Of a stretch of DNA of 64,000 nucleotides, positions 51,832 to 59,794 are shown piece after piece. The stretch is from positions 1-64,000 of the forward strand of contig NZ_CANLRP010000016.1 in NCBI RefSeq assembly GCF_947493425.1, given 5' to 3'. The DNA is from an uncultured Microscilla sp. (GTDB lineage Bacteria; Bacteroidota; Bacteroidia; Cytophagales; Microscillaceae). The notes below the pieces were generated by a model. The model saw only the letters and a list, made by a program, of their open reading frames with translations. It was not told where the DNA came from and did no database searches. A program made the translations under genes and the position numbers. How positions within the stretch are numbered: position 1 is the stretch's first letter; each line of letters opens with the position of its first letter.

Positions 51832-53733
51832 CTATTCCTTCACCAGCACCACCTGGTCTTCATAAATTTTGTTGAGCTGAATAATACATTCGTTCCAGGT
51901 TTTAAAACACTCTTTAGGGATGATGCCATCGCCTACCACTATCTCTTTGACATACAGTATTTTACCTTGCTTCTGTTCAAACTTTACTCTAAATGAAAAT
52001 TTATGGTGCATAAACTCCATATTGGTGGGCAAGTGTTTTATTTTATAACCCTTGGGTATGTTCAGCGTAATGTTGGTCAGGTTGAGCACCTTCTCCGGAA
52101 ACTTTACATAAGACAAGCGGTTGGTGTCTATAATAGAGGCTTTGTATTCTTTAGCATAATCAATATCAATGTACAACTCATTGCCAAACTCGTTGACCTG
52201 TGCCTTGTTTTGGAAACGATACTGAATCTCGAAAGGCTGTTCGCGGTTGTTTACATTGCTGGTTTGACTCGATAGCACCTCAAAGTTTGGGTTGCGCGAC
52301 GAAATCACCCCTTTGATAAACCGAGAGCGGCGTTGGGTAGGGGTCGTGTGCAAATAGTAAAGCAACATTTGCTTGTTTTCGCCCGATAGTTCCATGCTGC
52401 CTTTGCCTTGTAGCGCCCCATCCTTGATAAAAGCTTTTTGGGTGCCAATCACCAGGTTGCGGGTATTGCTCAATACAGGCACTTTGTCCAAAATATATTT
52501 ATCTCCATTTTCTATCAAAATCGGGCGCCCCTGAATACGTTCGGCATAATCGCCCAAGGCATTGAACTTTTCGGTGGCATCTAAAATATACCGTTTGCCC
52601 TTGAGCCATACTGTGCATACCATGTGGTTATCTACCGCCAGCGAAGGAATAGAGTAGTCGTAAGCCAAATGATTGGTACCTATCCAGGTAAGGCGCGCAT
52701 CGTAACCCGCCAGCTTGAGCAACGCCTTGGTAAGGTTGGCCATGCCCTTACAGTCGCCATACTTTTGGTCAAACACCTTATTGGCCGATTGAGGTTTAAA
52801 TCCGGCAATGCCGTCTTCAAAAGCAATGTAACGGATGTTGTCTTGCACCCAATAGTAGATTGCCTTGATTTTATCCAAATCGCCTTGTTTGCCCTCTATA
52901 ACGTGCCTAAGCAAAGGGCGTAGATTTTGGGGATGGTTTTTTACCTGATCGGTCAGGCTTGAATACCAGGCGTACAAATCATCGGTAGAAGCCAACAAAG
53001 TCTGACGTTGTTGATTTTTGGTAAAGCTTTTGGCAAGCACTAATATATGTGGGTACACGTGCGAGTTGCCCGGCATAAAATGTTCTCTGGAAAGTGCAGT
53101 CAGGTTGTGTGCCTCGTAAGTGTGTTGCCATGCTTTGCGATGGGCAAGGTATTTTTTTGTTTTCGAAACCGCAAAAGGCTCAAAGTTAAACTCCTTTAGT
53201 TCTACCTCCATCCATTCGGGTATGATAAAAACAATCTTTTTGGTGCTGGTGGGCAAATCTTCGTGAAAATAGACACTTGTGAGGTATTTTACATCATTGT
53301 ATTGTTTAAGAGTTTTGAGACTCAGCGTTTGTCCAGCGTTTTTGAACTCCAGTGGGTAACGACAAATTTGGGCATCGGAATAAAAAATTCCCTGAATAGA
53401 GTGATTGCCACATAGTACTGTACCCATTTTTTGCAATTGTCCGTCGCTATTGAGGCATTCTGCCTTGACAATACGCGAGTGTTGGTCGTAAAACTTGGCG
53501 CGGTAAAGCGTTTGTTGTGGCTCAAGTCCGATTACCCGGTCAAGGGTGAGTTCTATTACCTGGGGCAGTTGGTAGTGTTTGTCCCAGACAAACTCATAGG
53601 TAATGCTAGACTCTAGCAACATAGATGACAATGAGGCAGGAGATGCCTGGCGGTATGTTTTATTTTGGCCGATAATGGCACCAGGTAAAAAGCTAAAACA
53701 TAAAAGGAGCAGGTAAAAGTGTAATATTTTCAT
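51832..53733 (-). CDS. DUF3857/transglutaminase-like exported protein
   Basis: 633 aa. Signal peptide (FYLLLLCFSFLPGAIIGQ), a DUF3857-like N-terminal region, then a transglutaminase-like cysteine domain (~280-400): YYWVQDNIRYIAFEDGIAGF, KYGDCKGMANLTKALLKLAGYDARL with the catalytic Cys, VDNHMVCTVWLKGKRYILDATEKF with the His and Asp. The C-terminus is a beta-rich DUF2569-like or DUF3858-like end. The function of such proteins is unclear; a peptide-bond-acting enzyme in the periplasm is plausible. The paralogue at 39918 lacks the triad. Its reverse-strand start faces htpG. Confidence 0.88.
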   Translation of the reverse strand: MKILHFYLLLLCFSFLPGAIIGQNKTYRQASPASLSSMLLESSITYEFVWDKHYQLPQVIELTLDRVIGLEPQQTLYRAKFYDQHSRIVKAECLNSDGQLQKMGTVLCGNHSIQGIFYSDAQICRYPLEFKNAGQTLSLKTLKQYNDVKYLTSVYFHEDLPTSTKKIVFIIPEWMEVELKEFNFEPFAVSKTKKYLAHRKAWQHTYEAHNLTALSREHFMPGNSHVYPHILVLAKSFTKNQQRQTLLASTDDLYAWYSSLTDQVKNHPQNLRPLLRHVIEGKQGDLDKIKAIYYWVQDNIRYIAFEDGIAGFKPQSANKVFDQKYGDCKGMANLTKALLKLAGYDARLTWIGTNHLAYDYSIPSLAVDNHMVCTVWLKGKRYILDATEKFNALGDYAERIQGRPILIENGDKYILDKVPVLSNTRNLVIGTQKAFIKDGALQGKGSMELSGENKQMLLYYLHTTPTQRRSRFIKGVISSRNPNFEVLSSQTSNVNNREQPFEIQYRFQNKAQVNEFGNELYIDIDYAKEYKASIIDTNRLSYVKFPEKVLNLTNITLNIPKGYKIKHLPTNMEFMHHKFSFRVKFEQKQGKILYVKEIVVGDGIIPKECFKTWNECIIQLNKIYEDQVVLVKE

Positions 53734-54063
53734 AGGATCAATCGCGTTTGTTGGTAAATAGACTAATTGTCGGCTTTGTATGTCGTATAGCGTGATATAA
53801 GCGTTGGGTACAAATTATGCAAAAAAATAAAATATAAAAGGAATGTTTTGTATAAAACGTATATGATAAAATAATTGTTGGTAATAAGGCTTTTGTTTGG
53901 CTTTTTGCGGTTGTTTATGACAATATGACATACTGCCTTGTTTGGAATAGGTTTTGAACACAGCCATTTTAATCAAAAAAACACACTACCAGGTATGGGG
54001 GCATAAGCCCCAAAAAATGCGTGGTAGTTTGGTAAAAGAATCTAAAAAAAAGGCTTAAAAATC
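53734..54063. other. Divergent promoter region between the transglutaminase-like gene and htpG
   Basis: 330 bp, AT-rich, no ORF. Holds both promoters, not identified with confidence, and the hairpin at 53985-54028. Confidence 0.45.
53985..54028 (+). promoter_or_regulatory. Two-tier hairpin in the htpG leader
   Basis: ACTACC (53985-53990) pairs with GGTAGT (54023-54028), enclosing a strong GGGGC-ATAA-GCCCC hairpin. It ends about 36 nt before the htpG ATG. On the minus strand it is followed by seven T, so it could also be a terminator for antisense transcripts. Role unknown. Confidence 0.5.
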
Positions 54064-55887
54064 ATGCAAGAAAAAGGAACAATTTCCGTAAGCACCGAAA
54101 ATATCTTTCCTATTATCAAGAAGTTTTTGTATTCTGACCATGAAATCTTCTTGCGAGAGTTGGTAGCCAACGCAATGGATGCCAGCCAAAAGCTCAAAAG
54201 ACTGGCGGCTATGGGCGAGTACCAAGGCGAAGTAGGCGAGCTAAAAGTACAGGTAAGCATCGACGAAGAAGCAGGAACGATTACCGTGAGCGACGCCGGT
54301 ATTGGAATGACTGCCGAAGATATTAAAAAGTATATCAACCAGGTGGCGTTTTCTGGGGCTACTGAGTTTATAGAACAATACAAAGACAGCGAACAAGGAG
54401 ACAGCAAAGAAATTATCGGACACTTTGGTATGGGTTTTTACTCTGCTTTTATGGTGGCCGAAAAAGTGAAAATTGTATCGCTTTCGCATAAAGAGGGTGC
54501 CGAGGCTGCCCAGTGGGAATGTGAAGGCAGTACTGAATTTGAGATTTCGCCAGGAGAAAAAAAAGAACGCGGAACCGATATTATATTGCAGGTAGCTGAA
54601 GACTCTAAAGAGTTTTTGAACAAGGCACGTTTGCGTGGTATCTTAGACAAGTATTGCAAGTTTTTACCTATTACTATAGAGCTCGATGGCGAACAAATCA
54701 ACAATACGACGCCTATCTGGACAAAGTCGCCCAGTGAACTAAAAGACGAAGACTACCTTGCTTTCTTCAAAGAGTTGTACCCCATGTCGCCCGACCCATT
54801 GTTTTGGATTCACCTCAATGTAGACTACCCTTTTAACTTGACAGGGGTGTTGTACTTCCCAAAAATCACCAACAACTTTGACCTTTACAAAGACAAAATC
54901 CAGCTGTATTCTCGTCAGGTATTTATTACTGATGAAGTAAAAGACGTAGTGCCTGAATTTTTGATGTTGTTGCGTGGCGTCATCGATTCGCCAGACATTC
55001 CATTGAACGTGTCGCGTAGTTACCTGCAATCTGATGCCAACGTGAAAAAGATCAACGGCTATGTTACCCGTAAAGTGGCAGACAAGCTAGAGGAGTTGTT
55101 CAAAAAAGACCGTACTGCTTTTGAAGAAAAATGGGAAAGCGTTGGGTTCTTTGTAAAATATGGCATTCTAAGCGACGAGAAGTTTTATGACAAGGCAAAG
55201 AATATATGCTTGCTCAAAAACAGTGAAGGCAAGTACTTTACCCTGGACGAATACCGTGAGCACATTCAGGCGGCACAAACCGATAAAAACGAGAATGTGG
55301 TATACTTGTATTCTAACGACCCCGACAAGCAAGATGCCTATATCAGTTCGGCACGCAAACAAAACTACGATGTGTTACTCTTAGACAACCAAATGATTGA
55401 TAGTCATTTTGTGGGTTCTTTAGAGTCTAAAATACCCAACTCAAGCTTTAAACGGGTAGATGCCGACACGATGGACAAACTGATAGATACAGGTACTGAA
55501 AAAGAAAGTGTATTGTCGGAAGAGGAGACTACCAAAATCAAAGAAATATTTGAGAAAACACTGAACAACAATGCGTTGAATCTGCAGGTAGAAGCACTGC
55601 CCACCGACGAGTTGCCAGTGGTAATTACGGTGCCTGAGTTTATGCGTCGAGCGCAAGAAATGGCAAAAACTAGCGGAATGATGGGCTTGGGCGAGTTTCC
55701 TTCGGCACTTACGGTGTCTATTAATGGAAACCACAGCATTATTCAAAAAATATTAAAAGCTGAAGAAGAAGCGCAAAAAGCATTGGTATTGCAGGCTTAT
55801 GACTTGGCGTTACTTTCTCAAAACCTGCTTTCCGGTGCCAACCTTACCAAGTTTATCGAACGAAGCGTAGAACTGGTTGGAAAGTAA
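54064..55887 (+). CDS. htpG: Hsp90-family molecular chaperone HtpG
   Basis: 607 aa, cytoplasmic ATP-dependent chaperone. The GHKL ATPase domain has FLRELVANAMDASQKLKRL (Asn for Mg), ITVSDAGIGMTAEDIKKYINQVAFSGATEF and IGHFGMGFYSAFMVA. The middle domain has the catalytic-Arg region (LRGVIDSPDIPLNVSRSYLQ), and the C-terminal domain follows. It is shorter than E. coli HtpG (624 aa), with small gaps. The start MQEKGTISVSTENIFPIIKKFLY is typical. It has its own terminator and a structured leader, which may matter for heat control (inference). Confidence 0.97.
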   Translation: MQEKGTISVSTENIFPIIKKFLYSDHEIFLRELVANAMDASQKLKRLAAMGEYQGEVGELKVQVSIDEEAGTITVSDAGIGMTAEDIKKYINQVAFSGATEFIEQYKDSEQGDSKEIIGHFGMGFYSAFMVAEKVKIVSLSHKEGAEAAQWECEGSTEFEISPGEKKERGTDIILQVAEDSKEFLNKARLRGILDKYCKFLPITIELDGEQINNTTPIWTKSPSELKDEDYLAFFKELYPMSPDPLFWIHLNVDYPFNLTGVLYFPKITNNFDLYKDKIQLYSRQVFITDEVKDVVPEFLMLLRGVIDSPDIPLNVSRSYLQSDANVKKINGYVTRKVADKLEELFKKDRTAFEEKWESVGFFVKYGILSDEKFYDKAKNICLLKNSEGKYFTLDEYREHIQAAQTDKNENVVYLYSNDPDKQDAYISSARKQNYDVLLLDNQMIDSHFVGSLESKIPNSSFKRVDADTMDKLIDTGTEKESVLSEEETTKIKEIFEKTLNNNALNLQVEALPTDELPVVITVPEFMRRAQEMAKTSGMMGLGEFPSALTVSINGNHSIIQKILKAEEEAQKALVLQAYDLALLSQNLLSGANLTKFIERSVELVGK

Positions 55888-55920
55888 ACCACTGCCAAAA
55901 CATTTTAGAGTTCTTTTCGA

Positions 55921-55953
55921 AATGCTGCCTCTTTCTGGGGGTAGCATTTTTAT
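55921..55953 (+). terminator. Intrinsic terminator of htpG
   Basis: AATGCTGCC pairs with GGTAGCATT (one G-U) across a short loop, followed by TTTTTATTTT, about 33 bp after the htpG stop. Confidence 0.85.
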
Positions 55954-56351
55954 TTTCAAGACCTGGGTATACATGTCTAATGTTTATCAAGAAAGCAGGC
56001 ACTGAGCAAGGGGCTTGCCCCTATAGCCTTCGATAAAGTAAAACTTAAGGCAAATAAAATGTTTGATGATTGAAATAAACCACATTAGTTTATTGGTTTT
56101 AATGAGGTTATTTGTGTAATTTAAGGTATAGTAAAATTAAATTTTGAATTACAAATAAAAGGTGTGTTTTTATACTGAGTCATGTCTTTGTATAATTAAT
56201 TCATAACGATTAAAAGTTGTGTGTTTAAAACAGTGTAAAATGAATGTGTAATACAAACCAATCAGGCCACACAACTTATTATTTACCTGTAGGGCAGGTC
56301 ACTTTGTCATTACCTTTATCCAATTGTTTTCCTGTTGAATTTATAATGCAT

Positions 56352-56380
56352 AAAAAAGGTTGATCATTGCTGACCAACCT
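56352..56380 (-). terminator. Intrinsic terminator of the HExxH lipoprotein gene
   Basis: On the minus strand AGGTTG and CAACCT form a stem followed by TTTTTTATG. It lies about 200 bp beyond the gene's stop, with an RB4 element in between, so the element probably moved the terminator away from the gene. The region 55954-56351 shows no gene. Confidence 0.65.
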
Positions 56381-56386
56381 CACTTA

Positions 56387-56546
56387 AGTAAAACGGAAAA
56401 AATAAAATGAGCCAAATTTGGTGCAATATTTTAGTTTCAGGCGATTGAAAAAATATTTGCATAGCCAAAGCTATGGACATATTTTTTCAAGAAGTCTGGG
56501 GCTATAAGATTAGTCAAATGGCTCAGGTTATTTTAGTAGTTTTACT
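56387..56546 (+). repeat. RB4 inverted-repeat element, long form
   Basis: 160 bp between AGTAAAAC (56387-56394) and GTTTTACT (56539-56546). The second-tier arms AAAATGAGCC and GGCTCAGGTT also complement each other. Contains a GCATAGCCAAAGCTATG palindrome similar to that in RB1 copy E. Confidence 0.75.
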
Positions 56547-56572
56547 AACCAATAAAAATTAGCCTTTGGTTG

Positions 56573-58087
56573 TTAGTTCCAAAAAGCAAACAATGTGTTT
56601 ACATTGCCCTCTGTAGAATTGTTATAACGGTTGATGATGTTATTACGCCATCCATTCCAGGTTTTTTGCCCTCTTAAGGCATCCTCAATCTGACTAGGCG
56701 TATAACCCGATACATTGTCTTGGCTAGTGTTTTCAGAACCATTATTTACATCACTGTTTCCGTCAATCAAATCTACTACAACCTGAGTGTAGCGAGGTCT
56801 GATAGTAGCACCGCCTCGGTAACCAGGATACTCTACACGAGTCAATATCCACTGTACACCCCTTGCCCAAGACTCTTTTACTTTACTTTCTGAGTCATCA
56901 AAATCATTCCTTTTCAGGTCCCAGTGCGAAGCATGTGCCAACTCATGAATAGTAGTACCGTAAATGTCACGACTGTTGCGCTGTGGGTTATACATCTTTA
57001 TTTGGTTACCCAATCCTAAAAATCTTCTTTCTTCAGAGTGCGAACCGTTAATGTCGCTGTTGCTCTCATTATAGGCACGAATTCTCATTTTAGTATTCAG
57101 TGTGCCGTTTTGAGGAGGACGTCTCAAACCCTGAATGTCGCGGTAGTAATAGTGGTATGCGGCTCTAAAAATAGTAGCATAAAACTCTTGCCCACCATTT
57201 CTGATGTCGAGGTTCCAGTTACCTTTGCGTTTTGGACCATTGTACTGGGCGTCGTTGAGTGCTCCCTGGCGAATAGTAAACTGGTAACGCTCCCATTTGA
57301 TCAGGTAGTTGGCATCTCTCTTAAAAGTGCCATCGCAAGAGTAATTACCCTGGCTGTTAGTAATACCTTTGTGCGTAGTAAACCATCTTCTGGCTTTTAC
57401 TTCTACTCCCTGTAGTGCTACAAAAGTGTTTAGGTTGTCGTCCCACACGCGAATTCTTCCGGCAGGGCGCCAGCTCTTGGCTGTAGTTCTGCCAATGGTA
57501 GTAGTGTTCAGGTTGTTGGTGATGCGCAATGCCTCGTTTACCAAAGCATCTGCTACCTCGGTGTCAGCCACACGTTGGTTTTTGCCCTGGTCATCGTTTG
57601 TTGCATCAGGAATAAAAAGCTGAGCCAACACTTTGTATTTAATACCAGCTGGCAACTCCTGATCAACCTTTACGGCGCAGTACTGGTAAGTAGGTTGTCC
57701 TACAGGTATGCTAGGGTCGTGGTAAAAGCTTCCCTGTTTTGTCACTTCCCGGTCGAGTGGGTAATCGTACAAATCCAATAATTCGTCGTTTTTCAACGTA
57801 GTAAGTTCTTCGTCGTTGGCAGGTTTAAAACGAACGTAAAGGTGGGTAGGAGCAATTTTTAAGGCGGCTATAGCCGGACTGTTTACTTTTAAGTTGCTCC
57901 AGGCTTTGCGCATGTTTTCTACCGAGTAAGGGTTGTCTAATTGTTTGCCTAATTGTGTCATACTTGACTTGTCTTTTTCACTGAGCATACTCGGAGGAGT
58001 AGGTTGTTCTTGTTTTTTACAAGCCCACATCGTTCCCAATATTGCTACTGTAACAATGGCAAGGAACAAACGGTTTTTTGTTTTCAT
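56573..58087 (-). CDS. Lipoprotein with HExxH zinc-protease-like motif
   Basis: 504 aa. A lipoprotein signal (AIVTVAILGTMWACKKQE) anchors it. The mid region (~210-275) has a carboxypeptidase-regulatory-like fold (VALQGVEVKARRWFTTHKG). Near residue 383 TTIHELAHASHWDL contains the zinc-binding HExxH; a third ligand is not evident, though ESKVKESWARGVQW follows about 20 residues later and could supply a Glu, as in gluzincins. The start and C-terminus look intact. No family is named with confidence; metallopeptidase activity is plausible. A TAnnTTTG box sits 36 bp above its start. Confidence 0.78.
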   Translation of the reverse strand: MKTKNRLFLAIVTVAILGTMWACKKQEQPTPPSMLSEKDKSSMTQLGKQLDNPYSVENMRKAWSNLKVNSPAIAALKIAPTHLYVRFKPANDEELTTLKNDELLDLYDYPLDREVTKQGSFYHDPSIPVGQPTYQYCAVKVDQELPAGIKYKVLAQLFIPDATNDDQGKNQRVADTEVADALVNEALRITNNLNTTTIGRTTAKSWRPAGRIRVWDDNLNTFVALQGVEVKARRWFTTHKGITNSQGNYSCDGTFKRDANYLIKWERYQFTIRQGALNDAQYNGPKRKGNWNLDIRNGGQEFYATIFRAAYHYYYRDIQGLRRPPQNGTLNTKMRIRAYNESNSDINGSHSEERRFLGLGNQIKMYNPQRNSRDIYGTTIHELAHASHWDLKRNDFDDSESKVKESWARGVQWILTRVEYPGYRGGATIRPRYTQVVVDLIDGNSDVNNGSENTSQDNVSGYTPSQIEDALRGQKTWNGWRNNIINRYNNSTEGNVNTLFAFWN

Positions 58088-58123
58088 TCTGTAGTTAATT
58101 AATACTTGTTGTTAATGTGTGCC

Positions 58124-58131
58124 CAAACCTA
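58124..58131 (-). promoter_or_regulatory. Candidate -7 box TAGGTTTG for the HExxH lipoprotein gene
   Basis: Exact TAnnTTTG on the minus strand, 36 bp above the ATG. No clear -33 element. Confidence 0.45.
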
Positions 58132-58441
58132 TACAAGCATTTTTGAGAATTTTACCCACTTCTTATTTTTATATGATTATTTTTTCGATAAAATTCGGGG
58201 TTTTTCACTATTAAATGTCCAAGTTGTACTATTACGATTTTTTAGGGTGAAATGCCTCTTGAGTAGACAAGGTAAGTATCAGCACTAAAAGAGATGAATA
58301 GCCAGATAGTCATAAATTATTTTGTTTTGAGCCTATTGAGTTAGGGGTGGCGTTACAGCTTGCCATACTTGTAGTAATAAACCAATTGGCTGTTCAAACG
58401 GTTAATCAAAAAAACCGATGCATTGGCAACCATTGAATTCA
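58132..58441. other. Intergenic region between divergent genes
   Basis: About 310 bp, AT-rich, with no ORF, repeat family member or convincing hairpin. It must hold the promoter of the CIA30-like gene. Confidence 0.4.
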
Positions 58442-58981
58442 ATGATGAAATACATAATCATAGCAATCATGATGACTTTCACTTCAACAATCCCTTCAAA
58501 AATAATTTTCAACTTTGACAAAAATGTCGATATCCAGGCTTGGCGCATTGTAGATGATGTAGTAATGGGGGGCAATTCTTCGGGAACTTTTAAACTTAGC
58601 CCAGAGGGTTTTGGGGTGTTTGAAGGAACAGTATCGTTAGAAAATAACGGAGGTTTTTCATCGGTAAGGTATCAGTCGGGCAAGGTAGCAGTAGCAGACT
58701 ACACCAAGGTAGTAATCAAGCTAAAGGGAGACGGAAAAAAGTATCAGTTTCGGCTGAAGTCCAATGCCAACGACTACTATTCTTACATTACTACCTTTAC
58801 TACTTCGGGCGAGTGGCAAGAGGTGAACATTTTATTAAAAGATCTGGCACCTTCGTTTAGAGGGAGAATGTTAGATATGCCCCACTTTTCTTCAAAGGCA
58901 TTTGAAACTTTAGCTTTTTTGATTGCCAATAAAAAAGCAGAAAAATTCAGACTGTTAATTGATCGTATAGTATTGAAGTAG
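58442..58981 (+). CDS. CIA30-family (complex I intermediate-associated protein 30-like) exported protein
   Basis: 179 aa from MMKYIIIAIMMTFTSTIPS, a signal-peptide-like start; an upstream ATG at 58418 adds eight residues that spoil the signal. The mature part is a galactose-binding-like beta-sandwich of the CIA30 type: IIFNFDKNVDIQAWRIVDDVVMGGNSSG, GVFEGTVSLENNGGFSSVRY, KVVIKLKGDGKKYQFRLKSN, WQEVNILLKDLAPSFRGRML and ETLAFLIANKKAEKFRLLIDRIVL. In bacteria these proteins are not linked to complex I assembly with certainty; carbohydrate binding is a reasonable guess. Convergent with the outer-membrane protein gene at 59029. Confidence 0.88.
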   Translation: MMKYIIIAIMMTFTSTIPSKIIFNFDKNVDIQAWRIVDDVVMGGNSSGTFKLSPEGFGVFEGTVSLENNGGFSSVRYQSGKVAVADYTKVVIKLKGDGKKYQFRLKSNANDYYSYITTFTTSGEWQEVNILLKDLAPSFRGRMLDMPHFSSKAFETLAFLIANKKAEKFRLLIDRIVLK

Positions 58982-59028
58982 CCAATGCTACGAAGTGGGT
59001 CAAGCAAATATAAACAGCCTTGTTTGTG

Positions 59029-59697
59029 TCATAGGCCAATGCCAAAACCGTACAAAGCCCTGATACCTATGGTATACACTCCGTTGAGTTCTGGGGTAAG
59101 TGTAGAGTAGCCTTCCAGAGTTACCACACCACTGCCTACCTTCATTCTACCCCCCAGGTGTAAATAAATGCCTTGCAAAGGCACAGTAGCTTTGCTATAA
59201 TCGGGCGTAATGGTAGGGTCGGCAATTACACTTTCGGTAATGCGGTTCAGCATACCGTTGTTCACAAGGTGTATGTTAGAGTAACTATAGCCTATGCCTA
59301 CAAAACCACCAAATTGTTCAAACGAGTTTTTGGTAGCACCTGCCCCCAGATTGAGGTTAAACGACAGGGTAGACATAAATGCCCAGGATTTTTTTTCAAA
59401 ACTGCTAGACAATAAATTGCCAAATAAAAAATCGTTGTTGAGGTTGATAGAAAAACTACTGCTTCCTTCGCCATCTTCTTCAAAAAAGTTGAAACGAGGT
59501 GAGTAAGATATGCCCGGAAAATATTGGGCATCTTTTACCTCTGCCAGGTTTGTGTTTTGTGTATTGACTCCATATTCATACCTCAAAAACAAATTACTTA
59601 CCCCCGCTTCATGCATTACTTCTATGCTGGTTTGCGCCTGGAGTGTGGGCAAAAAAACAATGGTAATAAAGAGTAACAGTACACTTAGTTTTTTCAT
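59029..59697 (-). CDS. Probable outer-membrane beta-barrel protein
   Basis: 222 aa. Signal peptide (LSVLLLFITIVFLPTLQAQT) then alternating hydrophobic/polar strands typical of small outer-membrane barrels: FLRYEYGVNTQNTN, ISYSPRFNFFEED, SFSINLNNDFLFGNLL, WAFMSTLSFNLNLGAG, GFVGIGYSYSNIHLV, GIYLHLGGRMKVG, ending GIRALYGFGIGL. No named family was recognised. It is single, with the phosphatase gene upstream in the same orientation (98-bp gap). Confidence 0.75.
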   Translation of the reverse strand: MKKLSVLLLFITIVFLPTLQAQTSIEVMHEAGVSNLFLRYEYGVNTQNTNLAEVKDAQYFPGISYSPRFNFFEEDGEGSSSFSINLNNDFLFGNLLSSSFEKKSWAFMSTLSFNLNLGAGATKNSFEQFGGFVGIGYSYSNIHLVNNGMLNRITESVIADPTITPDYSKATVPLQGIYLHLGGRMKVGSGVVTLEGYSTLTPELNGVYTIGIRALYGFGIGL

Positions 59698-59794
59698 CGT
59701 ATTTATACTTAAAGCTTTTCATTGCAAATAAGTGCACATCTGCCAAACTGAAGGGTTTATACTTAGGAAAACGCAAAAAATGAGCAAACTACTA

